Shown in pieces: positions 53,901 through 64,000 of a stretch of DNA of 64,000 nt. The translations under genes were made by a program, and so were the position numbers. This DNA is from Progne subis subis (Eukaryota > Chordata > Aves > Passeriformes > Hirundinidae). The notes under the pieces were generated by a model. It saw only the letters and a program-made list of their open reading frames with translations, had not been told where the DNA came from and made no database searches. Numbering within the stretch: position 1 is the stretch's first letter; each line of letters opens with the position of its first letter. Location: NCBI GenBank assembly GCA_022316685.1, contig JAKJHU010000038.1:3024384-3088383 (forward strand), written 5' to 3'.

Positions 53901-56900
53901 CTGCAACTCCCTCTTCCATGTACCAAGGAAGTAATTTGAACTGTTTAAATATATGTGTATTTTGAGTCCATGTTCTTCTAGGCTAAAGCCACAACATTTA
54001 ATTTCACTCTTTAAGAGACTGAACTGCAAGTGCACTAATTAATTAAATATTAGCCACATGTATGTTATAGTGCTGGGGAGGAAACTGCAGAGAGGATAGA
54101 AAATTACCTCCTGCTAGGGGAGCTCAGAGAAGCTTTTGTATGCTTATTAAACGTAAGTTATAGAAAGTAAGAAGGACGAATCACAGAAGAATGTGTGAAA
54201 CCCATGCACCTGATAAGCATAGCAATGATGTTAATATAGAAGCTGTTACACAGACATCTGTTGAACACCTCTTAGTATAATTGTGTGGTCTTTCCTGCTG
54301 TGAAATTATAGCAACTACTGATGAGCCTACTATTGGAAATTGTAGCCAAACTCTTTTTGAGCTTTTTGGGTTTTTTTTCATGTGTCAGGCAGAAGTAGGG
54401 GAGAGAGAATTTTCACACTGACAGTGTAGGCTAAAAGAATCTTGCTTCTTCTGAAGTTCAGAAATGAAGCTACAAACTGTGAGCATAAACATAGTGGCAG
54501 TAAAATGTTTAGTTTTTAATTTCTTCTATTAGATCAAATTCTTCATTAGTATACTTACCATTAGTAAAAAAGCAGAAACCCCACAAATTCTAAAAATGCC
54601 TAGTTTTTAGAGTAAAGGTTAAAGATGGTCTTTATCTCTGATGTTTTAGTCTTCCAAAGTGCAGTACATGTGAGAGAATTTATTCCCACTTCACTTCATA
54701 GTAATATATTTAGTTTTCTGGACAGAGCCACCAGAATCTACAACATCCTCTGAAAAGATGGAGTAGCTAATGGTTTAGTGAGAGCTTTTTTAGCAGATGT
54801 TTTGTCCGAGTTTATAAAACATACTCAAACTCCATTTCATTTGAACAAAAGAATAATTGTGTGGTCTATTCCTCTTTTCTGCTTCCAGCTTATGTTCTGC
54901 TTGGCTTTGCTGTGCTCGATACTTACAGGTGCTATTCATAGTAAAAAAAAAAAAAAAGAACAAACAATTCTTCAAAGCAGAAAACGCAGCTTTCAGCTTC
55001 TAAATCTTTGGATACATGTTCTGATGAGTTTTATGCTATTGAATATATGCATATTTGAATTATCTCATGGCCCAAGGCATACTAAAACTGCTGGGTACTT
55101 GAAAAGGAGCAAGGCACACAGAAGCTGGAATCTACAGCCTGGAGTTTACTTTAAGGAAATACCTAGTTCCCTTATGTGTTTATAAAATACTGTATTTTGA
55201 AAATAGTAATTGAATTACCAATATGGATTATATGATGTCACCAGAAGTTCTTAAGTCATAAAATAAGGAAGGCCCACCAGATAAATTCAGTGTTGGATAT
55301 GGGACACATGTTACAGGACTCTCTTTGTTGATACTATCTTACCTGAGAGCTACTGACCAGTGAAAATGATTTGTCTGAATAAGACATTAGAATTGTATCT
55401 ACAGGCATTGCAATGCCTGAATTTGTGTTTTACAATAGAAAGATTAAAGTTGCATTAAATTGGATCAAAGAATAGAACTGAATTGCTTTTTTGAACTCCC
55501 TTGTCCTTTTCTATTGAATTACTGATCTACGTGCCGTGTACTCCTGTGCTTCATTCTTCTTAGTCATGATGTTTTATGTCATATTTGTGAATTTAATTTA
55601 ATGGCTTCATCTTTTTTTTTTTTTTTTTTTTTTTTCCCAGATTTCATTTGCAGATAACATTGGGAATTGAAAAGAAATTATAAGAAAAACAACTGGTCTA
55701 AAAAGCCACCTTATCTACACTTTGCCAAAATTTACTTTGGGAATTGCAAAGCTGGTTAGTTTTTTATTTTAGTCCCCACTTATTCTGCACTTGGTTTCAC
55801 CTGGTCTATACAATCCCTGCAACAGTAGAACAAATGCTAATTAGAGCTGTGAAGTGCTAATACACAACAAATAATTATTAGTAGTATCATGAAAGCAGAA
55901 GAAAAAAATATTTCTGAACAGATGGTCTGAAGGCCACAAGTAAAGTAAGTCAGAGAGGTTTTACATGTATTTGTATGATCAACCAAACTTTCATATTATG
56001 ATTTTTCCAGTGAAACAAACAAGTGTATCTTTGGAGGTTCTCCTATCACCAGCGGTAATTTTCTGCTTTTGCAAACGTGCACAAACTAATCAAATAGTAA
56101 TAAGAAAGGTTTTGATCCTCATTGACTTCATTCTGAGTTTAGCATTGACTTGGAAATGATCACTGCTGGGTGGAGAATCATTACATAAAATAGAATGTAT
56201 ATCGGGTGGCAGTTTGGACTTGGCATTTTGCTAGAATTATCACAGTCATTTTTACTGTTGACTCTTTCCTTAATTTAGTTTGCTAAAACAATTCACTGCT
56301 TTGTGAGATAGGTTCTCATCTTACCTTGTATTACACTAGGATAATTTCCTTGTTTGGAAGAAAATTACAAGATTGAATTGGTAGAATATGCTTTGTTTGG
56401 GAGATATGTTAGATCATGTTCCTAGTTTAAAGTAAAATTATCAATAGATTTTAAGAGCATGTTGAAATAAGAGACAAAGCAGAAGAAACATTTATTTATA
56501 GTATTCTCATACAATTGGTATTCTCTGCATCAGAAAATTGGAGTCAAGGAGAGTCCTAGGCAAAAGCACTTATGCAAGTGAAATCAGTAGGTGCCTTCCT
56601 AATTAAGTTAACTTTATAAAGCTCTTTCTCTGCTTTGTTCCTTTTTCCACTTTGTTAAATTTCATTGAATGACCTGTGACTTAGATCCTAACAATATAGA
56701 TGTCTGTGTTAGAAATGCACTGGCTTCCTGAGTGCCAGAATTTTTACTAGTGTAGTTACATTTCCAAGGCTTATCTTATGAGCATGCTGCTTTCTCAGTT
56801 AAGAAACTTTAAAAATTGTTCTATTAAGTTTTATGTTGTCACATAAAATATTATACCCTTTCCAGTCTCTCATATCAAACTCTATCCAGCATTTTGTCCT

Positions 56901-57056
56901 GATGCAGACAACATTTTCAGTCTCTTTCAGAGACATCTTCAGAGCTCTTTCTCTGTCAGTCATGATTCCCTCTCACTTCCTCTTGTAGTGCTTTGTGGAT
57001 TTTGGGGTTTTTTTTTCCCTCTTCAGACTGCAGGAAGTGTGGTGTTTTGGTGGTGG
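50944..57056. other. AT-rich noncoding stretch, no gene seen
   Basis: A15 lies at 54943-54957. T24 at 55612-55635 ends in cccag, an unusually strong acceptor-like sequence with no coding frame behind it. Nothing else was recognised. Open frames here are short and without family resemblance. Confidence 0.55.
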
Positions 57057-57168
57057 TTTTTTTTTTTTTTTTTTGGTTTGTTTGTTTGTTTTGTTTTGGT
57101 TTGGTTTTTTGTGGGTTTTTTTGTTTGTTTGTTTTGTTTTGGTTTGGGTTTTTTTGGTTTTTTTTTTT
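57057..57168 (+). repeat. T/G-only tract with internal 28-bp duplication
   Basis: This is about 110 bases made only of T and G on the plus strand. A 28-base block built from TTTG x3, TTTTG, TTTTGG and TTTGG occurs exactly at 57077-57104 and again at 57120-57147, a period of 43. All overlapping Phe/Val/Trp/Gly-rich frames here are artefacts of composition. Confidence 0.92.
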
Positions 57169-57539
57169 AAACTGGAGAAAAGGCCAAAGGTGAGGGTACT
57201 TTTCAAATTTGGAGGTGATTCTCCAAAACCCTGTATCTTTCCCTTTACTGAAGATGTTCCCTCCTCTCTTCGTACCATTCCGGGGAATGATCAGATGAGA
57301 CAGTTACTGCCTGCTATGTACAGCCAGTTGTAGCAGGACACTTGCAGCTGGGTGGCCATCCCAGGTGTCATTCCAGCTGGTGCTTGATACCAAGGAGCAT
57401 GAGCTGCTTTTGCATCCCTTAAACATTGCATCTTGCCTATCAAATGGGCATACATTGGGAAAAAAACAATGTAACTGTCATTGAAAACCATCTTTGTTGG
57501 TAAAGACCAAAGCACTCTATACTTTTAAAGAAATGTTAA

Positions 57540-57857
57540 CATGTAATTGAGTAATTTTAATGAGTATAGAAATTGTAATTCTCCAGATATACATACATGT
57601 AATGAGAGCGATTACCGTGCAACAATAAACCATCACTGCTATTATAAAACCATAAACTGTTATTCAATATACTATAAAATTCAAAATCTAATTGAATGTG
57701 CTAGTTTAGCATAATTCCCACAAGCCATCATTCTTCAATATTGTAAAATGAATGGGGGGGTTGTGGAGCTATTAATTGTTACTGACAAGCAATAACCACT
57801 GGAATGAAACTACAATTATCAGCAACCATTAATCACATTTACTGTCATCTGCAATGT
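57540..57857. promoter_or_regulatory. Candidate conserved noncoding element (TAAT-rich)
   Basis: About ten TAAT/ATTA homeodomain-type core words occur in roughly 320 bases, including gtaattg, attaattg, caattatc and attaatc. They are embedded in otherwise complex, non-repetitive AT-rich sequence, and the block ends at an A15 run (57858-57872). This texture is typical of deeply conserved vertebrate developmental enhancers in gene-poor regions. I cannot measure conservation from one sequence, so the call is inference. Confidence 0.25.
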
Positions 57858-57872
57858 AAAAAAAAAAAAAAA

Positions 57873-60284
57873 TCTAAACAGCTAAAGGAATTTATATCTC
57901 TTATGTTTTAACTCACTTTATAGAAATCAAATGGTCTTTTGCTGGGATAAGCAGGGAATTACAAAAGAGTGTTTTCAGTCCTGCTCAGTCTCATATTTTC
58001 TGGTGTAAAAAAACCCTCCCACTTTATTGCATTTTGATGGAGGCTTAGGTGCCATGCAGGTTTATCTCTATACAGTTATGTATGATTTGTACTCTAATTG
58101 TTGCTAGCATGATGTTATTGCAGTCACTGGCTTTAAAAATAAGAAATTATAGAGATCATCTGAGCATGCAGTTCACTAGTCTGTTCCAGGAAAGCAATTA
58201 ATGTTGCTTTTAGGATGCAGCTTGATCAGGTGTAGTGTTCTTGGAGGTGGGGGTGTAAACAAAGGTGGCAGAGTCTTGCTCAGAAAACATTGTTCTATAC
58301 TTTTCATCTTGTTCATTTTTCAGATTCTGTTGTTTACTTCAAATAATTGTTTTCCTTTGAACCTACGCAGTATATCAAAACCACAGATGTACATCTCTGG
58401 CAATAAGGGGATAGGAAGCTGTTCAGTGCTGGTGAGAGGTTTGGCCATTTGTGCAGTGTATAGGCGTGGCAGTTAAAAGGCCTCGCTTGCAAAATGGGAA
58501 TGTTTTACCGAAAATTTCCCCTAAAAATAACAAAGAACATTGCTGGACCTTTAAAAGCATATTGTGCCCCTAACTCTCAAATGGTACTGAGGTTTCTGCC
58601 AAACTACAGAAAATCATTCGGAGTGATGAGGATTTGAGACTTTGCCAGTTGTTTACCTTGAGAGTCTGTCAGCTTTTGCTGGCATAAAAATACTTAGATT
58701 TAGAATGAGGAAGCGTTTTGGTAGCAGAATAAGAAAGCAAAATAAGGAAGAATTTGGAAGCACCAGTCCACAGTATGCTGTGAATAACTTCAATTAGAAG
58801 AAGTGCTGAAACACTAAATATTTTCTTTACTATATTACTGCTCACTCCTGGTTTCAACACTTCGTAATCCAGTGAAGATACAAGTACTCTAACACAAATC
58901 AGCAGGGCGGGTGTAACATCTGTTCAAAATGTACTGCAAATATCCAGCAGAGTAGCTTCTTAGAAGAAACATATGAGATTTGATGAGTGAACTATATATC
59001 AAAAGAAGTTCTAAACTATACACCAATTGTATTTAGCTAGGTCTGAGGCACCTCTAAGGCACAGAGCAGTTGCTTATTTTTCAAGTTTTTGAATAGAGGT
59101 GTATATATAAAATTGGATGTAGTAGTGCCTCTGGAAGTGAAAGTCAGAGGTTCACAGTGCTAACAATTTTATTATTCATATAACTGGTTTATTATTTATG
59201 TAACCAGTTTCCCAAGTTTTTAAATACTGCATTTTCACTAAAACCAACATGTATGTAATTGACAGCATGGTTTTATAGTGTTCAGTGTACTCTTGAATAG
59301 GTTACATCTTTAAGATTCTGTCCTCTGAAATCCTCTTATGATACTGTCATTCGTCAGTCTTGCTTACTTAAGAATGTGGTTGGATAAAAATATCTTATTT
59401 CTGATTTTCTTGCTGAGTGTAATTGAATGCTCTTCCTCTGAAACACAGCAAATTCTTGCCCTACCAACATTTTCTTAAACTAACTGAAGACATTGAAAGT
59501 GAACACATCTAAGATAATCAATATTATACTATAGGACTGTCATGATCAATTAATCAAAAAAATTAAGTGCCTAAATGAATTGAACTAGCAGAAAAAACTT
59601 CATAGTGAGAAAACTTTGGAACATGGTTCTTTCCTTGACTTCAACTCCCAAACTCTCTCATTTATAACTTTCTTGATGTTTTTCTGAGTTGTTCAATGTG
59701 AAATTTGAATAGTTTGTAAATTTAGTAAAAAATAGTAGTAGAAATAATAACCATGCTGAGATTTTAGTTAGAAGAATTCATACTGACATTCTATTTCCCA
59801 TATTTAATTAAACATTTCTATCTTTTCAGAAGAAATTACTAAGTATTTAAAAACATTATTTTCCATTCCCAATTTAAAACTGCTGCACTGAAAATTTATC
59901 ATAACTAATGCATTCATTTATGCTTGTTGCCAAGGTGACAGAGTTTATCAGAATAGCAGAAATCAAAGTATTTAAAATGTAGTTTTAAATTCTCAATGTA
60001 ATAAGGTAAGGTAAACACTAATTCTGTCAAGCACTAGTTGTCTTTCATTAATATGGAATTGAATTCATTCTTAGAAGAAAAAATATATAAATATTACTCT
60101 GTCATGTAATAAACAGATTTCCTTTAAAGAAGATAATAATAGACAAATGTTTGGTAATTTAGCAAGTCTATTTACAACACTATGTCTTTACACTTGAGTT
60201 GTCAGTTAACTCGTATTCAAGATTCCTGCTCGCTTAAAAAAGGAAGAACACCTTTGAGTGTGAGATTGTGAGAACTGGCTTTTT
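57873..60284. other. AT-rich noncoding stretch
   Basis: It contains a 20-bp tandem pair with four differences at 59168-59207 (pattern tttattattYatRtaacYRg). No gene, RNA or interspersed repeat was recognised. Confidence 0.55.
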
Positions 60285-60308
60285 CCCTCCCTTTCTCCCT
60301 CCCTTTCT
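60285..60308. repeat. Two exact 12-bp pyrimidine units; G-quadruplex pattern on minus strand
   Basis: ccctccctttct occurs at 60285-60296 and exactly again at 60297-60308. On the minus strand the four G3 runs are spaced by 1, 5 and 1 bases, which satisfies the usual G3N1-7 quadruplex rule. The plus strand is correspondingly C-rich. Confidence 0.85.
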
Positions 60309-63300
60309 CTATATCTCACTGACTAATAACCCTCATTTAATCACATCAGTCATTTCTGCCTTCAGCCTTTTAAATGGCTGGAACAGAAGCATGAATAGCT
60401 CACACACTGAAATGTGGGAAAACTTCACAGATCTTGATACAACACTGGAGAATGTGTCATGAGCTGGTGTTATCATTAGCTGAGAAATGGAAATGGATGC
60501 AGTAATTTGCACTGCAATTACAGCTTGGCCCCTCCTACCATTACTGGGCAGTATTTACAGATGCTGACCAGTGTAGGGGCAGACTTGGAGATGGGTAAAC
60601 TGCACCCAGTGGGTTTTGCTAGTGAGCACAGGCTAGCAAGGGCTACACAGCCACCATCCTCTATTCACTTTCCTGTGAGCTTCTGTTTTCTTCAAATGAC
60701 ATTGAGGCACTTAAATGACTTATTAGAAAAAAGAAAAATCTTCTTAATAGGTGGTAAAAACTAAAAGGAAAGCACAGTGCATAACCCACGACAGAAAATA
60801 TTTGGAGTTACTAGAATTTACCTTATTTAATCCTGCAAGAAGTCTGGCTAAATGGAGCAATCTACTTTTTTGGCTGCTCAAACTGAACACTTCAATAGAT
60901 GACAGATTTGAAGATGCCATATGAAATACTGCACAATTATAATGAATAATTTGAAAATATTCTGTTCTTTTAACAGATCTTAAAATGTCTTATTCAGCAG
61001 AGTACGGCATTTAGAGCCAAACTACTCCTAAAACCAGCAGGCCTCTATGTTTCTGGTATTTGGTATCATAATATTTCTCATTTAAAATTTCAGTGGCGAC
61101 TGAATAATAGCTCCCAAAGATCTAACCTTGGCAGGATTTTGTTTCAGTCAGAAAATTCTGCTTGTGAATTCTGATATATTGTAAAGAGAAAGCCTTTTAA
61201 AATTTGGAGTTGTTTGTTTTGAAATTTCTTGGGTCCTAGGGGCAGCTCACTTACCTAATATCAAATGGACACTATTATTGTTTTACTTTAAATGTTTTCA
61301 GCAAATATCCTCCCACTTTTTTTTTTTTAATAATTAATTTGTTGGTTTTATTATAGCTGTGCCTATGGAATCTCATTTAGAGATTACTGATTAAATGTCT
61401 TCTCCAGCCTACCCCATGTAAAATTATCTTTGATGTAAAACTGTATTTTGGGAATATGTGTAGCATTGCACATAGCATTTGCTGACTTTTGAGTCAAATC
61501 TGCTTAATTTTGTCTGCAGGTCTCTACATATTGTGGCTGGCAATTTCTTCCTGTTAAAATATTCCTGATAGAGTTTATTACTTTTCAGTAGCTGGAAAGT
61601 CATGGATTGCACTTTCAACTCTTTACTTAGTTTCACCTCTGCTTCAGTTACAGACCTTACTGATATAATTAAGAACTGTACAATTTGCCCTCATTTTTCT
61701 ATATGCCTTGAGTGTGTTCTGTTCTTTCACTTTTAGGGCCCTCCCCAAGGTAATACAAAATAATAACATGCCATATGGCAAATGGAATCAGCTGTAACAC
61801 CATGCAGTGTCTTTTATCATGAAACTTTTACAGTATGACATTCCCAAGTTTGTAACTGATGAATATTGCATGTTGTAAAGAAACTCTAGCTTTATGATGC
61901 TGCTTCTCCTATTAGAGACATCCTTGCTGATACTCTGCAAGCATGCAGCAGCTATCAATCAATAAAAACACACCAGGAATTGGCAGAATGTCCAATGTGT
62001 GGCAATCCTCCCAAACTACAAAGAGTTATCATGAATTGTGCAACACATAATTTATGTGTTAACAGTAATAATGAGTTTTGTATTTGTGAGGCTTGGCTAA
62101 GGATTTTTGTACATTTTAATGTCTTTAGAGCTCTTGGGAATTCATAGGATGTGTTTTTTCAGTTGTGAATTTCCATAGGTTTGGAGTCAGTCTTCTGAAA
62201 CATGCTTCTTTTGAAGCATTAGATGCTGTTCTATGACAAATAAATATTAAAATAAATAAGGATTTTGTAGTGAGTAAAGTACTTCTACAGGGCCAAACTC
62301 TAAAGGAATTTCTGTTTTGTGGATATACTAAATCCACAGTGTGGTAAGTTGGTGTTACTTAGGAATGCAAAACCCTATAAGTAACCATTTCTTATTAATC
62401 CATGCATGCTGCTATACCAGCGCCTTAGGTTAGCATTAGTTTTGAGTGGAAGGGGAGGTATCAATTAAGTAGACAGATCTGTAATGTTTAGCTGTGGTTT
62501 TCTTTTCATCTTCTGTTTGTGGCAAAAATATAATTTCAGACTGTTCTAAAAGTAAGTATCGCTAAAAAGTTTATAGGATGTTTCTGTCATGAGCAGTTCC
62601 ATCAGGTGACATGCAGTTAGCCTAGCGTCCAGTTTGTTTTAGGGACTATAGGTTATATAGTCTCCACCACATTTATGCTCCCACTATGACACTACAATTG
62701 GTGCAGCAACTTTTCTCCAAAGCAGGAGAGCAGAAGAGGAAAGGGTGAGTTTTTTTCCCTGTTTATCCAGATTTGTTCATTGGTAAATAAATTTCTACTC
62801 CTCTCTGGTGATGCTTAGTTTAATGTAAGTGTGCCCAAGCTCTAAACAAACTTTCCACCTGTCACCTGTAGGAAGGGAGGGGTGGGTGATAACAGATGGT
62901 GCTTTTCTGCAGTGTGCTTGTAATGCCCCAAGAGATCAGTTTGAGGACAGGACATTGTAAGGTATGAGAACTTGGGGCTGTGGAGGAGGAACAGGAGCAC
63001 ACACAGCACCACTCACTTTTAATCCTCTGTCAAACCACTACTCAATTGGCTTCTTGTAGCAACTTGTACAATGGTTTATATAAAGGAAATAAAATTATAT
63101 ACAGGAAGTGTATTTTATTATTGTAAATGTAGGATACCAGTGTAATAAATATTTGCACTGAGGGTAACAGCAATTTTGCTCAAAAAGTAAATTCCTTATG
63201 TAAGTGGGGGTTAGTAGGGTGTATGTGTTGTGTGTGTACATATGTCCTAAACACATACAGAAGGAATTCTCAGAAATACTAGGAAAGGCAGGATAAACTA

Positions 63301-64000
63301 TTTGGCACAATTCTTCGTACATTTTACAATTTATAGAGAATAACCTGAATTCCTTACCTGATTTTTTAGGAACAGCTCCATCTTTTTGTCCTTAATTTTT
63401 CCTTCTTGCTTATCTGCGTTGTAACTACTGCTGTTCTCCACTGTTTGCTTGTCTCCTCATCACATATGAAACCAGTGTGGACTCTGTATTGAAAAGCCTG
63501 CATTGACAAAAAAGCACAAGTTACATATGTGGAAATGACAGACTTCTTGTTTCATTACTTTTTTTCTGTCTTCCCGGAAAAAAGAGATAGAATTAGAGAC
63601 TTGGAGTCAAGTAGTGGCGTAATAAGTTTGCAGATATGAATACTGACATAATTTTATATAACCACGTAAATCCGTGCACAAAACCTATTTATATACATTT
63701 TTTGCACAAAATGTGTCAACACAAACATGTAGGAATAATGTGTGTCTTACAACAGAAAATGCATGCTGATGAGAGACAGAATACAAGTGTTTGTCCTCTA
63801 GAAGCCCAAACGTGTTTAGAGTGACCACTCATGCTCAGAGGTGTCATAGACTACTTGCAGCACTGACCTGATTTCTTTTAGGCGTGGTCTTGAAGTTTAC
63901 AAGGTGTCTCTCTGAGACATCTCTGCAAAGTTCAGAGATCTTCACAGAATTCTTATCAGGCTTGGAAGAATTATCCTTAGATAGCAAACGGCAGTTTTGT
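60309..64000. other. AT-rich noncoding stretch, no gene seen
   Basis: Minor dyads occur (gactata / tatagtc at 62644-62662). No recognisable exon, RNA gene, known repeat or array was found through the end of the window. Confidence 0.55.

Noticed and set aside
54778..55185. 135-codon plus-strand open frame with hydrophobic segments
   Set aside because: The hydrophobic stretches come from T-rich codons, a Lys run comes from an A15 homopolymer, and no family resemblance was found.
56988..57333. Overlapping Phe/Val/Gly-rich frames and an antisense Lys/Gln/Thr-rich frame
   Set aside because: They are produced by the T/G-only tract, which cannot contain TAA and rarely contains stops.
1..64000. tRNA, rRNA, spliceosomal RNA, common miRNA, CRISPR and telomere-repeat signals
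   Set aside because: I looked by eye for characteristic words such as a tRNA B-box, snRNA starts, common miRNA seeds, telomere hexamers and regularly spaced repeats. No convincing match was seen. A covariance-model scan was not possible.

Overview
The window looks like avian (bird) nuclear DNA. The main evidence is four truncated copies of CR1-type LINE 3' ends (22379-22618, 30595-30642, 34750-34877, 50818-50943). Two of them carry the phrase typical of the bird CR1-Y/F group: a 'gatgtggcact' block, then 'gatgatcttaaa' and a terminal 'atgattctgt'. The rest of the sequence is AT-rich and sparse in repeats, with mononucleotide runs and a few microsatellites. Crocodilians and turtles also carry CR1, but the low repeat load and the family type favour a bird. 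Nothing looks bacterial or phage-like: I saw no operons, ribosome binding sites, CRISPR arrays, tRNAs or rRNAs.

I cannot confirm any protein-coding gene. The window reads as intergenic or deep intronic DNA. The only stretch with coding character is a GC-rich, CpG-bearing patch at about 4800-5110. It holds an 81-90 codon ATG-started frame with a mitochondrial-presequence-like N-terminus. A weaker candidate is a terminal-exon-like stretch at 25695-25816. The longest open frames elsewhere (about 160 codons near 29.2-29.7 kb and 45.8-46.3 kb) begin at non-ATG codons and resemble no protein I know.

Layout. 1-4.7 kb: AT-rich, featureless. 4.7-5.4 kb: the GC-rich frame, then a 97-bp segment flanked by exact 14-bp direct repeats. 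10.0-12.6 kb: two diverged direct copies of a ~95-bp sequence, with a striking twin palindrome between them at 10888-10948. 16.6 kb: long A-rich/CAA tract. 22.4 kb: sense CR1. 30.6 and 34.75 kb: antisense CR1 pieces. 41.5-42.2 kb: a ~450-bp pyrimidine-rich segment, then a perfect 24-bp palindrome. 42.9 kb: an (AT)17 microsatellite. 50.8 kb: antisense CR1. 57.06-57.17 kb: T/G tract with an internal 43-bp-period duplication. 57.5-57.9 kb: TAAT-rich block that resembles a conserved noncoding element. 60.29 kb: C-rich tandem repeat with a G-quadruplex pattern on the minus strand.

No multi-gene system is visible. The most unusual structures are the twin palindrome at 10.9 kb, the unexplained GC-rich frame at 4.8-5.1 kb and the duplicated ~95-bp sequence at 10.0/12.5 kb.
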